Part shown: in pieces, positions 26,694 through 35,176 of the stretch
Layout of the letters: each line of letters begins with the position of its first letter
Position numbering within the stretch: position 1 is the stretch's first letter
Origin: Aequorivita aurantiaca
GTDB taxonomy: Bacteria; Bacteroidota; Bacteroidia; Flavobacteriales; Flavobacteriaceae
Assembly (NCBI RefSeq): GCF_030410135.1
Contig: NZ_JAUGQQ010000006.1
Span: forward strand, 124,001-188,000
Reading direction: 5' to 3'
Length of the DNA stretch: 64,000 bases
Notes under the pieces: generated by a model
Seen by the model: the letters and a program-made list of their open reading frames with translations, nothing else
Told to the model about the DNA's origin: nothing
The model's database searches: none
Made by a program: the position numbers and the translations under genes

Positions 26694-27995
26694 CTAAGCG
26701 TTTTCGAATTGATGGATAAATTGGTTTTGAATTTCCGATTCATATTTTTTATAAAACTCGGGGTCAAAATTGGCTTGTTTTAAATTCTGAATTACGAAAT
26801 CCGCGCTTCTTTTTTCATTTAACCATCGGTCAAAAACCTCGTGCCTCATCCGTATTCCGAAGGTGTTAATGCCAAGAAATTGATTGTTTTCTTTATGATA
26901 TGAAATTGTAACGCAGCGTAGGTCTTTTGTGCATTCCCAATGGAATTGCGCTTCATATTCTTTTCTTTTTTTATCCGAAAAAACCCAGCCGTAGGTTTGG
27001 TATTCAATATCAAAAAACTTGGCGCTGTTAAACCAATTTCCCGGATTGTATTCGAAAGGATTGCCGCAGATTGTTTGCGCTACCGTTTCGCCCATCATTC
27101 TACCGGTGTACCAAACCGCTTCCACTGGCGGCCGTTGGCCAATGGGTTCCCGTTGCTGCGCGCAGTCGCCTATGGCATATACATTTTCAACATTTGTTTC
27201 GAGGTGTCGATTAACCAAAATGCCTTTTCCGGTTTCAATTTTTGACTTTTCCAAAAAGGAAATTTGAGGTGTAACCCCGGTGGTAATACCCACGACACAA
27301 CAGGGAATTTCTTCACCGGCTTTTGTTATTACCGCTTTCACGTTGCCGTGGGCATCACCCACAATTTTTTCGAGTTCTGTAGTAAGGCGTAAATCCACCC
27401 CGTGGGAAATTATGTGTTGGGAAATCATTTCCGCTTCGGGTTTTGGAAGTACGGCTGCCCAGAAAGCGGGTTCGCGAACCAGCATAGTTACTTCAATATC
27501 GCGGGTGCGCAGCATTTCGGCCATTTCTACACCTATTAAACCTCCGCCCACAATTACGGCACGCGGACATTCTTTGTTGTTTGGCGCATTTTTTTCCAGC
27601 TTTTCCAAATCCTGTTTGGTTACCAAGCCTTGCACGCCATTTAATTCCTGTCCTTCCCAACCAAAAGTGTTGGTTACAGAACCAGTTGCAATTATCAATT
27701 TGTTATAATTGATGCTGCCACCGTCTTTAAAATGAAGGGTTTTATTGCGTGTATCCACGGTTTCAACATAGGCTTTTATGAGTTCAATTCGGTTCTTTTT
27801 CCAAAAACTGGCTTCGTAGGGTTCAATATCGCGCCATCTCATATGCCCCATATAAACGTACATTAATGCTGTTCGGGAGAAAAAATGATCTGCTTCGGCT
27901 GAAATTATGGTTATCTTTTTATCGGAACGTTTTCGAATGTGGCGCGCGGCCGTAACTCCGGCAATTCCGTTTCCTATAATTACGACGTGCTCCAT
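26694..27995 (-). CDS. FAD/NAD(P)-dependent oxidoreductase
   Basis: 433 residues, cytoplasmic. FAD-binding GxGxxG near the start (IIGNGIAGVTAARHIRKRS), second dinucleotide fold VIVGGGLIGVEMAEML (about 148-163) for NAD(P)H, and the C-terminal FAD contact NVYAIGDCAQQ. Two-domain layout as in nitrite reductase NirB-type and ferredoxin reductases. The C-terminal domain is extended and contains RCVTISYH. The start is ATG 27995. With the Fe-S membrane protein 3 bases downstream it likely forms a redox pair. Confidence 0.88.
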   Translation of the reverse strand: MEHVVIIGNGIAGVTAARHIRKRSDKKITIISAEADHFFSRTALMYVYMGHMRWRDIEPYEASFWKKNRIELIKAYVETVDTRNKTLHFKDGGSINYNKLIIATGSVTNTFGWEGQELNGVQGLVTKQDLEKLEKNAPNNKECPRAVIVGGGLIGVEMAEMLRTRDIEVTMLVREPAFWAAVLPKPEAEMISQHIISHGVDLRLTTELEKIVGDAHGNVKAVITKAGEEIPCCVVGITTGVTPQISFLEKSKIETGKGILVNRHLETNVENVYAIGDCAQQREPIGQRPPVEAVWYTGRMMGETVAQTICGNPFEYNPGNWFNSAKFFDIEYQTYGWVFSDKKRKEYEAQFHWECTKDLRCVTISYHKENNQFLGINTFGIRMRHEVFDRWLNEKRSADFVIQNLKQANFDPEFYKKYESEIQNQFIHQFENA

Positions 27996-28151
27996 ACTTT
28001 TCCGAGTTGAATTTTTTCAGTGGTTTATAAATTTAAGCATTACCAAAGTGACAGGTTAAAAACGGGTAATAATATTTCCCTAAATTCTGAAATGCGCCTC
28101 ACAAGTGTATATTCTGCATTCCATTAATAATCGTGAGCCTGCAATACCCGT

Positions 28152-28871
28152 TTAACTTTGCGGGGATGTTTTTATATGTTTTGAATAGTATTTCTTCAAA
28201 CTTTCGGCGTCGGCACCCAACCACCTTTTTATATAGATTGTCCAAAAATGGTACTGTAAATTCCAAATTCCATTTTGTCTATAAAGTCGCGCTGAGGTTA
28301 TTAGGCATTGTTGGATAACCACGAATTTTTTGCGACTGTAAAGTTCATTGATTAAAATGTTGTCTTCATAAATCGCATAGTCTTCATCAAAACCGCCAAT
28401 TTCTTCAAACAGATTTTTTGTTATAAACTGGCTCTGATCTCCACCCCGGCAGGCTCGCCAGGTAAATTGTGTGAGCCAGCCCGCAAGCCGAAGCCACCAA
28501 TGGTTGCTATCAAATTTCATTCTGAAACACCCTGCGGGATTTCCTTTGTTTACTTCGGAAATTATAAAAAAGTCAAAATTTTTCGGTGGAAATGAATCGG
28601 CATGCAGAAAGTAAAGAATTTCGCCGGAAGCCTTGCGCGCGCCGGCGTTCATCTGTTTTGCACGACCTTTATCACTTTGAATCAGAGAAATGGAAGTTAA
28701 AAAATTGCGGGGTTTGAAGCTGGCAACACTATTTTGGGAGCCATCCGTACTACCGCCATCCACAACAATCAATTCGGTTTTATGCGTTCCCGAAAGGTTT
28801 TCCGAAAGGTAATGAATTAACCTGCCAATATTTTCAGCCTCGTTCAAAACCGGGATGATGATTGATAGCAT
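28152..28871 (-). CDS. TIGR04283-type arsenosugar biosynthesis glycosyltransferase
   Basis: 239 residues. GT2 start MLSIIIPVLNEAENIGRLIHYL, IVVDGGSTDGS, then SDKGRAKQMNAGARKASGEILYFLHADSFPP, which is the TIGR04283 pattern (KGRAxQMNxGA and LHADT/S). The later GGDQSQFITKNLFEEIGGFDE is also conserved. Thought to transfer a sugar in arsenosugar formation. It is separated from the FAD oxidoreductase by 156 bases without a gene. Confidence 0.88.
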   Translation of the reverse strand: MLSIIIPVLNEAENIGRLIHYLSENLSGTHKTELIVVDGGSTDGSQNSVASFKPRNFLTSISLIQSDKGRAKQMNAGARKASGEILYFLHADSFPPKNFDFFIISEVNKGNPAGCFRMKFDSNHWWLRLAGWLTQFTWRACRGGDQSQFITKNLFEEIGGFDEDYAIYEDNILINELYSRKKFVVIQQCLITSARLYRQNGIWNLQYHFWTIYIKRWLGADAESLKKYYSKHIKTSPQS

Positions 28872-28950
28872 TGAGTTTTTTTCGTTTTTCGGGATAATAA
28901 TTTAAATGAAAATCCAAAATTGTACGCTTGTAAATTCTTATTTGTGGGCG

Positions 28951-29754
28951 TTATTTTTGGTCGTTAAGATTCCAATCATAATTTTTGTAGCTTAAAGTGG
29001 CGTTGGGATTTATTTTCACTTTTGAATAGTTGTTGATGAAGCCAATTACATCCTGTTTCCCGTTAATTTTATAATCCTTCGCATACCAATCAAATATGGA
29101 TGAAACCTTTGGATTGTTGGAGGATATGTCGTTTTTATCGCTGTTGATAAATTCTTTCGTAACGTGATCTAATTGTTCGTTGATTTTTGCTGCGGTATAG
29201 GCTTCATCCAACAGTTTTGGGCAAGAAATGGAAGCACAGTTTATGGCAAAGTGAATGCGCGGCTCATTCATTTTTCGAAGAATTCCATTTTCAATTCCTC
29301 CAAGCGAAAGCATTTTATCGCCTACCGCCACGCGACCCTTGGTCCAAGCGCCGTCAATATCCTTTATGCTTTTTAGGGGATAATTTTCAACAATTAATTT
29401 TACGGTTGCGGCATTGTAAAGGTTGATATAATATGCCAGCAATTCCTGCACGCTCCAATCATTCGACGGATTTTTTTCAGAAAGCATTTTTAAATAGGCG
29501 TCCAATTTGGCTTCGTCTTTTTTAAAACCTTTGTAATTCACATTCCCTTCATCCTTTACATATTTTTTCAATAAGCCATCCCATTGCGAGTGGTCAATAT
29601 TAACTTTGGAATTTGCGGTGGTAGAGGTTAATCCATTCTCGACTTTTTTTGTGGGTTGCCCTTGGCTGGTGATACCCGCCGCGGAAAGTAGGTTGCAACT
29701 TTGAAATGAAATTGACAGAAACAGGATAAAAGCAAGATTGAAGATGGTTTTCAT
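28951..29754 (-). CDS. DUF547 domain protein, secreted
   Basis: 267 residues. Signal sequence with a lipobox-like LSISFQSCNLL, so a lipoprotein. The DUF547 core runs from WDGLLKKYVKDEGNVNYKGFKKDEAKLDAYL through WSVQELLAYYINLYNAATVKLIVENYPLKSI to RIHFAINCASISCPKLLDEAYTA, including the conserved N-C-A-S-x-S-C-P motif whose cysteine and nearby histidine suggest a papain-like catalytic site. The family often accompanies arsenosugar genes. Substrate unknown. Confidence 0.85.
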   Translation of the reverse strand: MKTIFNLAFILFLSISFQSCNLLSAAGITSQGQPTKKVENGLTSTTANSKVNIDHSQWDGLLKKYVKDEGNVNYKGFKKDEAKLDAYLKMLSEKNPSNDWSVQELLAYYINLYNAATVKLIVENYPLKSIKDIDGAWTKGRVAVGDKMLSLGGIENGILRKMNEPRIHFAINCASISCPKLLDEAYTAAKINEQLDHVTKEFINSDKNDISSNNPKVSSIFDWYAKDYKINGKQDVIGFINNYSKVKINPNATLSYKNYDWNLNDQK

Positions 29755-29778
29755 TTTTTGTTATTTTAGGTACAATAA

Positions 29779-30675
29779 TTACGAATTATTGGTGCGTTTG
29801 GTTTTGATGGGGTACAATTCCTGCGAGAGAAATCCGGAAGGAAATTGTTCATCGCCATCAAAACCCAGCTCAATATCGCGGCCATCATGCGGAATGTGAT
29901 TTGTTTTAAAAACATAATCCCAAAGGCTTAAACTAATCCCGAAGTTTACTCCGTAATGGGCGTGATTCGGCAAAACTTTGGCGTGATGCCAAATATGCAT
30001 TTTTGGATTGTTGAAAATGTACTTCAAAATTCCGTAATCCCAGCCCAAATTGGCGTGGTTTAAATGGCCAATGGCAAGAGCGGTAAAATGTACAATTGCC
30101 ACAGCTTCCACATTAAACCCACCAATAATCGCAAGAGGTATATACAGTAAAGATTTATAAACCACTGGTTCCATCCAGTGGTAACGCAGGTGAGCGGCGT
30201 AACCCATTTCCTTTACGGAATGATGTAGCTTATGAAAATTCCATAGAAAAGGGGAGTAGTGCAGCAATCTATGCGTGTTCCATTGTACAAAATCGGTAAC
30301 CAGAAAGAAAATCAATAGTCCGAAGCCAAAGGGCAACGCATCTAAATTGAGAAGCTGAAAATCCAAAAGCTTTAATCCTATCAATCCCAGAATATCGTTG
30401 AATACTTCCGCTGTTGCGTTTGAGAGGAAAATGAGGACGATTAAATTCAGCAGAAAAAAATTGAAGAACATATAAAAAGTGTCCAGCCAAAAATCTTTCC
30501 GAAAAATCTTTTGATCCTTTCGCCATGGAAATATCACTTCCAAAGCCCAAACAATCAATGATACCAATATTAAGCCGTAAAAATAGTTTTCCCAATGGAA
30601 GTGTGTAATCTCAGTCCACAGATAGTTGAAGTAGCCGTGATAGGAATTTTTAAGTATTTCAAGATATTTTTCCAA
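29779..30675 (-). CDS. sterol desaturase/fatty acid hydroxylase family membrane protein
   Basis: 298 residues, four membrane helices. The di-iron histidine clusters are present in order: HRLLH (about 132), HKLHH (about 147), then a lone H in HLRYHWME, and HIWHH / HAHYG near residue 228-242. These fit an integral-membrane di-iron oxygenase that hydroxylates or desaturates a lipid. In this neighbourhood it could act on a lipid precursor of arsenolipids, which is only an inference. Confidence 0.85.
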   Translation of the reverse strand: MEKYLEILKNSYHGYFNYLWTEITHFHWENYFYGLILVSLIVWALEVIFPWRKDQKIFRKDFWLDTFYMFFNFFLLNLIVLIFLSNATAEVFNDILGLIGLKLLDFQLLNLDALPFGFGLLIFFLVTDFVQWNTHRLLHYSPFLWNFHKLHHSVKEMGYAAHLRYHWMEPVVYKSLLYIPLAIIGGFNVEAVAIVHFTALAIGHLNHANLGWDYGILKYIFNNPKMHIWHHAKVLPNHAHYGVNFGISLSLWDYVFKTNHIPHDGRDIELGFDGDEQFPSGFLSQELYPIKTKRTNNS

Positions 30676-30705
30676 GTTTTTTTGGTCGTAAATAAGGCGG
30701 AATGT

Positions 30706-31524
30706 TTACAACTGTTTGATCAACTCTGTGAATAGAATTATCATTGACGGCTCTGCCTTTGCGGCCATGGCAATTATTTCTTGAATATTAACTGGTTGCA
30801 GATTGTCGGGATCGCATTCATCAGTAAGAATGGAAACAGCCGCCACAGGCAATCCCAAATGGTTCGCAACAATAACCTCTGGTACGGTGCTCATTCCCAC
30901 AGCATCGGCACCAATTATTTTTAGATAGCGATATTCGGCGCGGGTTTCCAATTGTGGCCCGACAACGCTGGCATATACGCCTTTATGGAGTTTTATGTTA
31001 TTGTCGGAAGCAAGTTGCTCCATCTTTCGGTTCATTTCCAAGTTATAGGGGGCGCTCATGTCCACAAAGCGTTCGCCCATTTTTTCTACGCCGCGAAAGG
31101 CCAGGGGAGAGTCGCCTTGTAGATTTATGTGATCGTCAATGAGCATAATCTCGCCCTTTTTAAAATTGAGATTAATGGCTCCGGCGGCGTTGCTGACCAA
31201 TAAATGCTTGATTCCCAATTGATGCATAACCCGAACCGGAAAAGTTACATCGCGAAGGGAATAGCCTTCATAAATATGGAAGCGGCCTTGCATCAACACT
31301 ACTTTTTTTCCGGCCAAGGTGCCATATATCAACTTTCCTTTGTGAAATTCAACGGTTGCTGTGGGAAAATTGGGAATGTGGTTATAGCTTACTTCGGCTT
31401 CAATAGCCACGCTATCGATCAATTTTCCGAGTCCAGTTCCTAAAATAATTCCCACGTCGGGTTTGTCAAATCCTCGGTGTTTTAAATAATCCGTGGCTTC
31501 TTCTATGTATTTTATAGAGCTCAT
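30706..31524 (-). CDS. purine nucleoside phosphorylase
   Basis: 272 residues, cytoplasmic. Trimeric PNP-type signatures: GIILGTGLGKLIDSV (phosphate loop), MQGRFHIYEGYS, VRVMHQLGIKHLLVSNAAGAIN, and the purine-binding TRAEYRYLKIIGADAVGMSTVPEV. It splits inosine/guanosine, or here may release adenine from a 5'-arseno-adenosine intermediate, as proposed for nucleosidases in arsenosugar pathways. It overlaps no neighbour but is only 3 bases from the next gene, so it is in the same operon. Confidence 0.9.
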   Translation of the reverse strand: MSSIKYIEEATDYLKHRGFDKPDVGIILGTGLGKLIDSVAIEAEVSYNHIPNFPTATVEFHKGKLIYGTLAGKKVVLMQGRFHIYEGYSLRDVTFPVRVMHQLGIKHLLVSNAAGAINLNFKKGEIMLIDDHINLQGDSPLAFRGVEKMGERFVDMSAPYNLEMNRKMEQLASDNNIKLHKGVYASVVGPQLETRAEYRYLKIIGADAVGMSTVPEVIVANHLGLPVAAVSILTDECDPDNLQPVNIQEIIAMAAKAEPSMIILFTELIKQL

Positions 31525-31527
31525 ATT

Positions 31528-32223
31528 TTATAAAAAGTTTTTGTCCAAATATGGGGGTAGAAATTGTTGAAACGCATCGTTATCTTTAATATCCCCATAA
31601 TAATCCACATCATTTCGTTCTTCCAATAACACAAATTTCTTTGTTTCCAAATCCTTGAGCGTTTCTTCCAAGACGGTGCTCGTACCCCATTTTTTATTTT
31701 CGAAAATATTGGGGATGAAATCTTTCATTCCCAATAAATAATAGCCTCCATCCGTCGCGGGGCCGATTACCACTTGCTCGGTTTGCAAAGTATTATAGGC
31801 GTTTTCCAAATCGTTTTGGCTTAAATCGAACATATCGCTGCCAATAATAATTGCTTTTGTATAACCCAGAGCGAAGATTTCAGAAAAGGCATTTTTCATT
31901 TTCTCCCCCAACTCATTTCCAGTTTGCAACCTTTTTCTGAAATGTTGGGGATTCCAAATGTCATTCACAGCAATATTTTCTGAATAATAAACAAATTTGT
32001 CAACGCTTAAATTTTCGGTAATTTTCACCGTGTGATTTAAAAGAAACTTATAGATTTCCAACGCACTTTCGTCGCCAACAGATTTTGCAAGCCGGGTTTT
32101 CACTTTGCCCAGCTCGGGGTTTCGGGTGAAAATAATTAGTGCCTTTTTGGAGGTTGGAAAGTGAAAATCATTGGCTGTGGTATTTTCATCGTCATTGGTG
32201 TTATTGGAGGAAAGTATGCCCAT
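31528..32223 (-). CDS. TIGR04282-type arsenosugar biosynthesis glycosyltransferase (DUF2064)
   Basis: 231 residues. FTRNPELGKVKTRLAKSVGDESALEIYKFLL is the DUF2064 N-terminal signature with the conserved PxxGxxKTRL. It is followed by GNELGEKMKNAFSEIF, IIIGSDMFDLS (the acidic nucleotide-sugar site), VIGPATDGGYYLLGM and NKKWGTSTVLEETL. Nucleotidyl- or glycosyltransferase fold. It is a known companion of ArsS and the TIGR04283 enzyme. Confidence 0.9.
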   Translation of the reverse strand: MGILSSNNTNDDENTTANDFHFPTSKKALIIFTRNPELGKVKTRLAKSVGDESALEIYKFLLNHTVKITENLSVDKFVYYSENIAVNDIWNPQHFRKRLQTGNELGEKMKNAFSEIFALGYTKAIIIGSDMFDLSQNDLENAYNTLQTEQVVIGPATDGGYYLLGMKDFIPNIFENKKWGTSTVLEETLKDLETKKFVLLEERNDVDYYGDIKDNDAFQQFLPPYLDKNFL

Positions 32224-32250
32224 TTCTCAAAAATTAAAAGCGTTTATCTT

Positions 32251-32751
32251 TCAATAAACGAGATTACCGGCCTGCAGATATTTGCTCCAATGTTGGGAGA
32301 AAGCGTGCACGTTTTCAGTTTCAATTCCTGTGGAATCAATTACCGGATACCCCTTGTTTATCCATTCAAAGATACCGCCATAAAGATTTTTTACGGTTGT
32401 AAATCCAGCTTTTTTTAATGCCTCACCGATTTTTTCCGAACGGATGCCAACGGAGCAATAAACAATCACAGTCGCTCCTTTATCCAAATATTGAAGATTT
32501 TTATCATTTGTAGAAAAATGATTATAACCCACGTTTTTGGCAGATTTTAGATGACTTACACTATATTCATCCGGCTCCCGGGGATCGAGAATCATAACGA
32601 CACTATTCATTTGAAGCATTCGCAATTCACCCACAGAAATATACGGGATGCTTTGATTATTGTATTGTTTCAATAATTTGTCCATCGGTTTTTGAGCCCA
32701 TATAAAAGCCGAAAAAAACAAGCATATAAAAAGTGTGCGATTTATTTTCAT
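32251..32751 (-). CDS. rhodanese-like protein, periplasmic, in arsenosugar-type cluster
   Basis: 166 residues from ATG 32751; the frame is open to 32814, but the longer version would overlap arsS and hide the signal peptide MKINRTLFICLFFSAFIWAQ. Rhodanese core: MILDPREPDEYSVSHLKSAKNVGYNHFS, and active-site Cys in VIVYCSVGIRSEKIGEAL, then GGIFEWINKGYPV. Likely binds persulfide or arsenic-like thiophiles in the periplasm. Confidence 0.85.
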   Translation of the reverse strand: MKINRTLFICLFFSAFIWAQKPMDKLLKQYNNQSIPYISVGELRMLQMNSVVMILDPREPDEYSVSHLKSAKNVGYNHFSTNDKNLQYLDKGATVIVYCSVGIRSEKIGEALKKAGFTTVKNLYGGIFEWINKGYPVIDSTGIETENVHAFSQHWSKYLQAGNLVY

Positions 32752-32776
32752 GGAATGATTTAAAGACAAAGGGTCG

Positions 32777-33853
32777 TTATTTGGCCACAGCGCCTTGGCA
32801 GCTACTTCCGGCACCTGCGGTACAGCCGTAACAATGTTGGCTGATAATAATATTTCTGTCGTTCAGAATATCTTCGTTGTATTCTGAAATGTGCTGAATT
32901 TTGCTCGCAACCTTTAATTCCAACATTTGGTTGAAATCACAATCGTATAAATATCCGTCCCAGCTAACCGAGATGGTATTGCGGCACATTACACTTTTTA
33001 CTGCGGCGGGGTTATAGGCTTCCACCAATGAATACATATAATCTTCATAATTTTCTGAAGCGATCAAATAATCCAAAAACCTAGATATGGGAAGGTTTGT
33101 AATAGCGAAAAGATTGTGGAAATGAATGCCGAAATCTTCCAATAAAGCTTTTTTAAAATCCTTTTCCATACTGGTTTGATCGCCCGGCAAAAATGCGCCA
33201 CTTGGGTTATAGACCAAATCCAGCCGTAGAGTAGAACCAAGCATTCCATAACCCACAGCGTTAAGCTCTTGCAATGCCTTTATGGATAAATCAAAAACGC
33301 CTGCACCTCTTTGTTTGTCCGTTTTACCGCGTGTCCAATGGGGCATACTACTCACAACATGTACATTATGTTTTTTGAAAAAGTCAGGTAAGTCGTAATA
33401 TTTTTTGTTAGCGCGTATAATCGTGAGATTGCTACGCACAATAAAATCTTTGATGCCAGCCTTGCTGGCTTCTTCCACAAACCAACGAAAATTTGGGTTC
33501 ATTTCGGGCGCACCTCCCGTTAAGTCCAATGTGTGCGCACCGGTATTTTTGATTACTTCCAAACACTGCAGCATTGTTTCCCGCGTCATTATTTCCTTTC
33601 GGTCTGGGCCGGCATCTACGTGGCAGTGTTCGCAAACCTGGTTGCACATATAGCCCACATTAATTTGAAGTATTTCCAATTTAGTGGGGCGTAAAGGAAA
33701 ATGGCCTGTCTCGTTTATTTTTTCGGAAAACGTTGGAAGTTCACCATTGGCAAAAACACCGTTGGACAGTTTTTCAAGCTGTTTATTTGCAAAGGCATAT
33801 TCGCTGTGGCGTTTATGAAGGGATTGTTGTTGTTTCTTTTTTTCTTTTAGCAT
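32777..33853 (-). CDS. arsS: arsenosugar biosynthesis radical SAM protein ArsS
   Basis: 358 residues. Radical SAM core with the 4Fe-4S cysteines in CNQVCEHCHVDAGP (Cys70, Cys74, Cys77; CxxxCxxC), then HTLDLTGGAPEMNPNF and DFIVRSNLTII. The C-terminal tail ends in QHCYGCTAGAGSSCQGAVAK, the cysteine-rich ArsS extension; some relatives have selenocysteine in this family, here all cysteines. In the pathway it is proposed to attach the adenosyl moiety to the arsenic. Immediately upstream of the rhodanese. Confidence 0.93.
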   Translation of the reverse strand: MLKEKKKQQQSLHKRHSEYAFANKQLEKLSNGVFANGELPTFSEKINETGHFPLRPTKLEILQINVGYMCNQVCEHCHVDAGPDRKEIMTRETMLQCLEVIKNTGAHTLDLTGGAPEMNPNFRWFVEEASKAGIKDFIVRSNLTIIRANKKYYDLPDFFKKHNVHVVSSMPHWTRGKTDKQRGAGVFDLSIKALQELNAVGYGMLGSTLRLDLVYNPSGAFLPGDQTSMEKDFKKALLEDFGIHFHNLFAITNLPISRFLDYLIASENYEDYMYSLVEAYNPAAVKSVMCRNTISVSWDGYLYDCDFNQMLELKVASKIQHISEYNEDILNDRNIIISQHCYGCTAGAGSSCQGAVAK

Positions 33854-33911
33854 AGAAATTTTTCCAAATTCATTTTTTTTGAGTGAAAAGACAACAATAT
33901 TGGATAGTAAA

Positions 33912-34250
33912 TTACATTTCCAATTTGTTCACTTTGTTCATCATCATTACCCCATGCACCAAGGTGGCACCGCCCTTGATGGCTGCTCCAACGTGCACGG
34001 CTTCCATCATTTCTTCCTTGGTTATTCCACGTTGCAAACCGTCTTGAGAATAGGCATCAATGCAATAGGGGCACATTTCTGTATGGGCGACAGCCAAGGC
34101 GATCAATGATTTTTCGCGGGCGGAAAGTGCACCTTCTTCGAAGACTTTTCCGTAGTATTCAAAAAATTTTTCGCCCAATTCCTTGCTCCATTCGGTAATA
34201 TTTCCAAATTTTTTGAGATCGGCTGGATCGTAATAGTTGTTTGCGGCCAT
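33912..34250 (-). CDS. arsenosugar biosynthesis-associated peroxidase-like protein
   Basis: 112 residues from ATG 34250; the longer frame to 34328 starts in AT-rich leader sequence and lacks family-like residues. AhpD/carboxymuconolactone decarboxylase fold: REKSLIALAVAHTEMCPYCIDAYSQDGLQRGITKEEMMEAVHVGAAIKGGATLVHG. The CPYC pair and following His form the AhpD-like redox site. It opens the arsenosugar-type gene run (first gene on the minus strand). Confidence 0.88.
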   Translation of the reverse strand: MAANNYYDPADLKKFGNITEWSKELGEKFFEYYGKVFEEGALSAREKSLIALAVAHTEMCPYCIDAYSQDGLQRGITKEEMMEAVHVGAAIKGGATLVHGVMMMNKVNKLEM

Positions 34251-34360
34251 ATTTTCTTTATTAATAACTACGAAATTTTGACAATTATGGTTTTCGTTGA
34301 AGGTAAATATAGGCAACCGGGACTTCAAAAGAAGAAAAAATTCTTTAAAAGTTTAAGGAA

Positions 34361-35113
34361 TTAATTGAAAGAATAAACAAAGCCGCTTTTCAAATTATAT
34401 TGAGAGTTGGGAATTCCTATCGCGGGAGTCTCGTCATAACTGAAGGTATAGGTTGTATTGAAGGCGAAATTGGTGAATAAATCAATGACCAACGATGTTT
34501 GGCTGGTGAATCGGTAATCGCCAAAATCTGCGAATCTTGGCTGGAAATAGGTTGTACTTACCACGGCAACCGTTTTTGTTGGGTAAAGACTGAAAGACAG
34601 ATAGGAAGAGCTTCTAAAATCTTTTTGAATTGGGGTAATGCCGTCACTTAATTCTTCGTATTCGTACATGATATGGCTTCCGAAGTAAAATTTATATTTT
34701 TCTGACGTGGTCAATTTAAATCGCGGTCCGGTTCCCAAAAGGTAGCGTAATTCAATTTTTGAAACTTTATTGTATTGCGCCTGTGTAAAAACTTCCCAAG
34801 CAATCCGCGGGTGAAAACGATAATTATAGCGAAGGTGTGTAATGCCCGCATTCTCAAATTTGTTCCCTTCAATGTTTTGTAGCTCGATATCGTTTTTAAG
34901 TAATACTAAGTGCTTAAGCATTTTGTATTGAACGTGCACCGTGCTGCTAAAACCGAAATAATCGTTCAAATCGCGCTTTAAAGAAAAATCCAGACTTGCG
35001 GCTCCGGAAAAGCCCGAAGAATCCGTCACTTTTCGAAGTGATTCCGCGTTTAGAATTTGAGATTTTGCCGTAAGTGTAAAGCCTATAAATAGTAGTGCTA
35101 CTAAATACTTCAT
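34361..35113 (-). CDS. DUF481 family outer-membrane protein
   Basis: 250 residues. Signal peptide MKYLVALLFIGFTLTAKSQ. The mature chain is a series of alternating amphipathic strands with aromatic ends (FGFSSTVHVQYKML, ITHLRYNYRFHPRIAWEVFTQAQYN, FKLTTSEKYKFYFGSHIMYEYEEL) ending in GFVYSFN with a terminal aromatic-Asn, typical of an outer-membrane beta-barrel. DUF481 proteins resemble YdiY; function unknown. Confidence 0.8.
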   Translation of the reverse strand: MKYLVALLFIGFTLTAKSQILNAESLRKVTDSSGFSGAASLDFSLKRDLNDYFGFSSTVHVQYKMLKHLVLLKNDIELQNIEGNKFENAGITHLRYNYRFHPRIAWEVFTQAQYNKVSKIELRYLLGTGPRFKLTTSEKYKFYFGSHIMYEYEELSDGITPIQKDFRSSSYLSFSLYPTKTVAVVSTTYFQPRFADFGDYRFTSQTSLVIDLFTNFAFNTTYTFSYDETPAIGIPNSQYNLKSGFVYSFN

Positions 35114-35176
35114 ATCAATGGGATAGCATATTTATAATTAACTCTAAAATTTAAAAATGAATCTTAAGAAAGAAAA

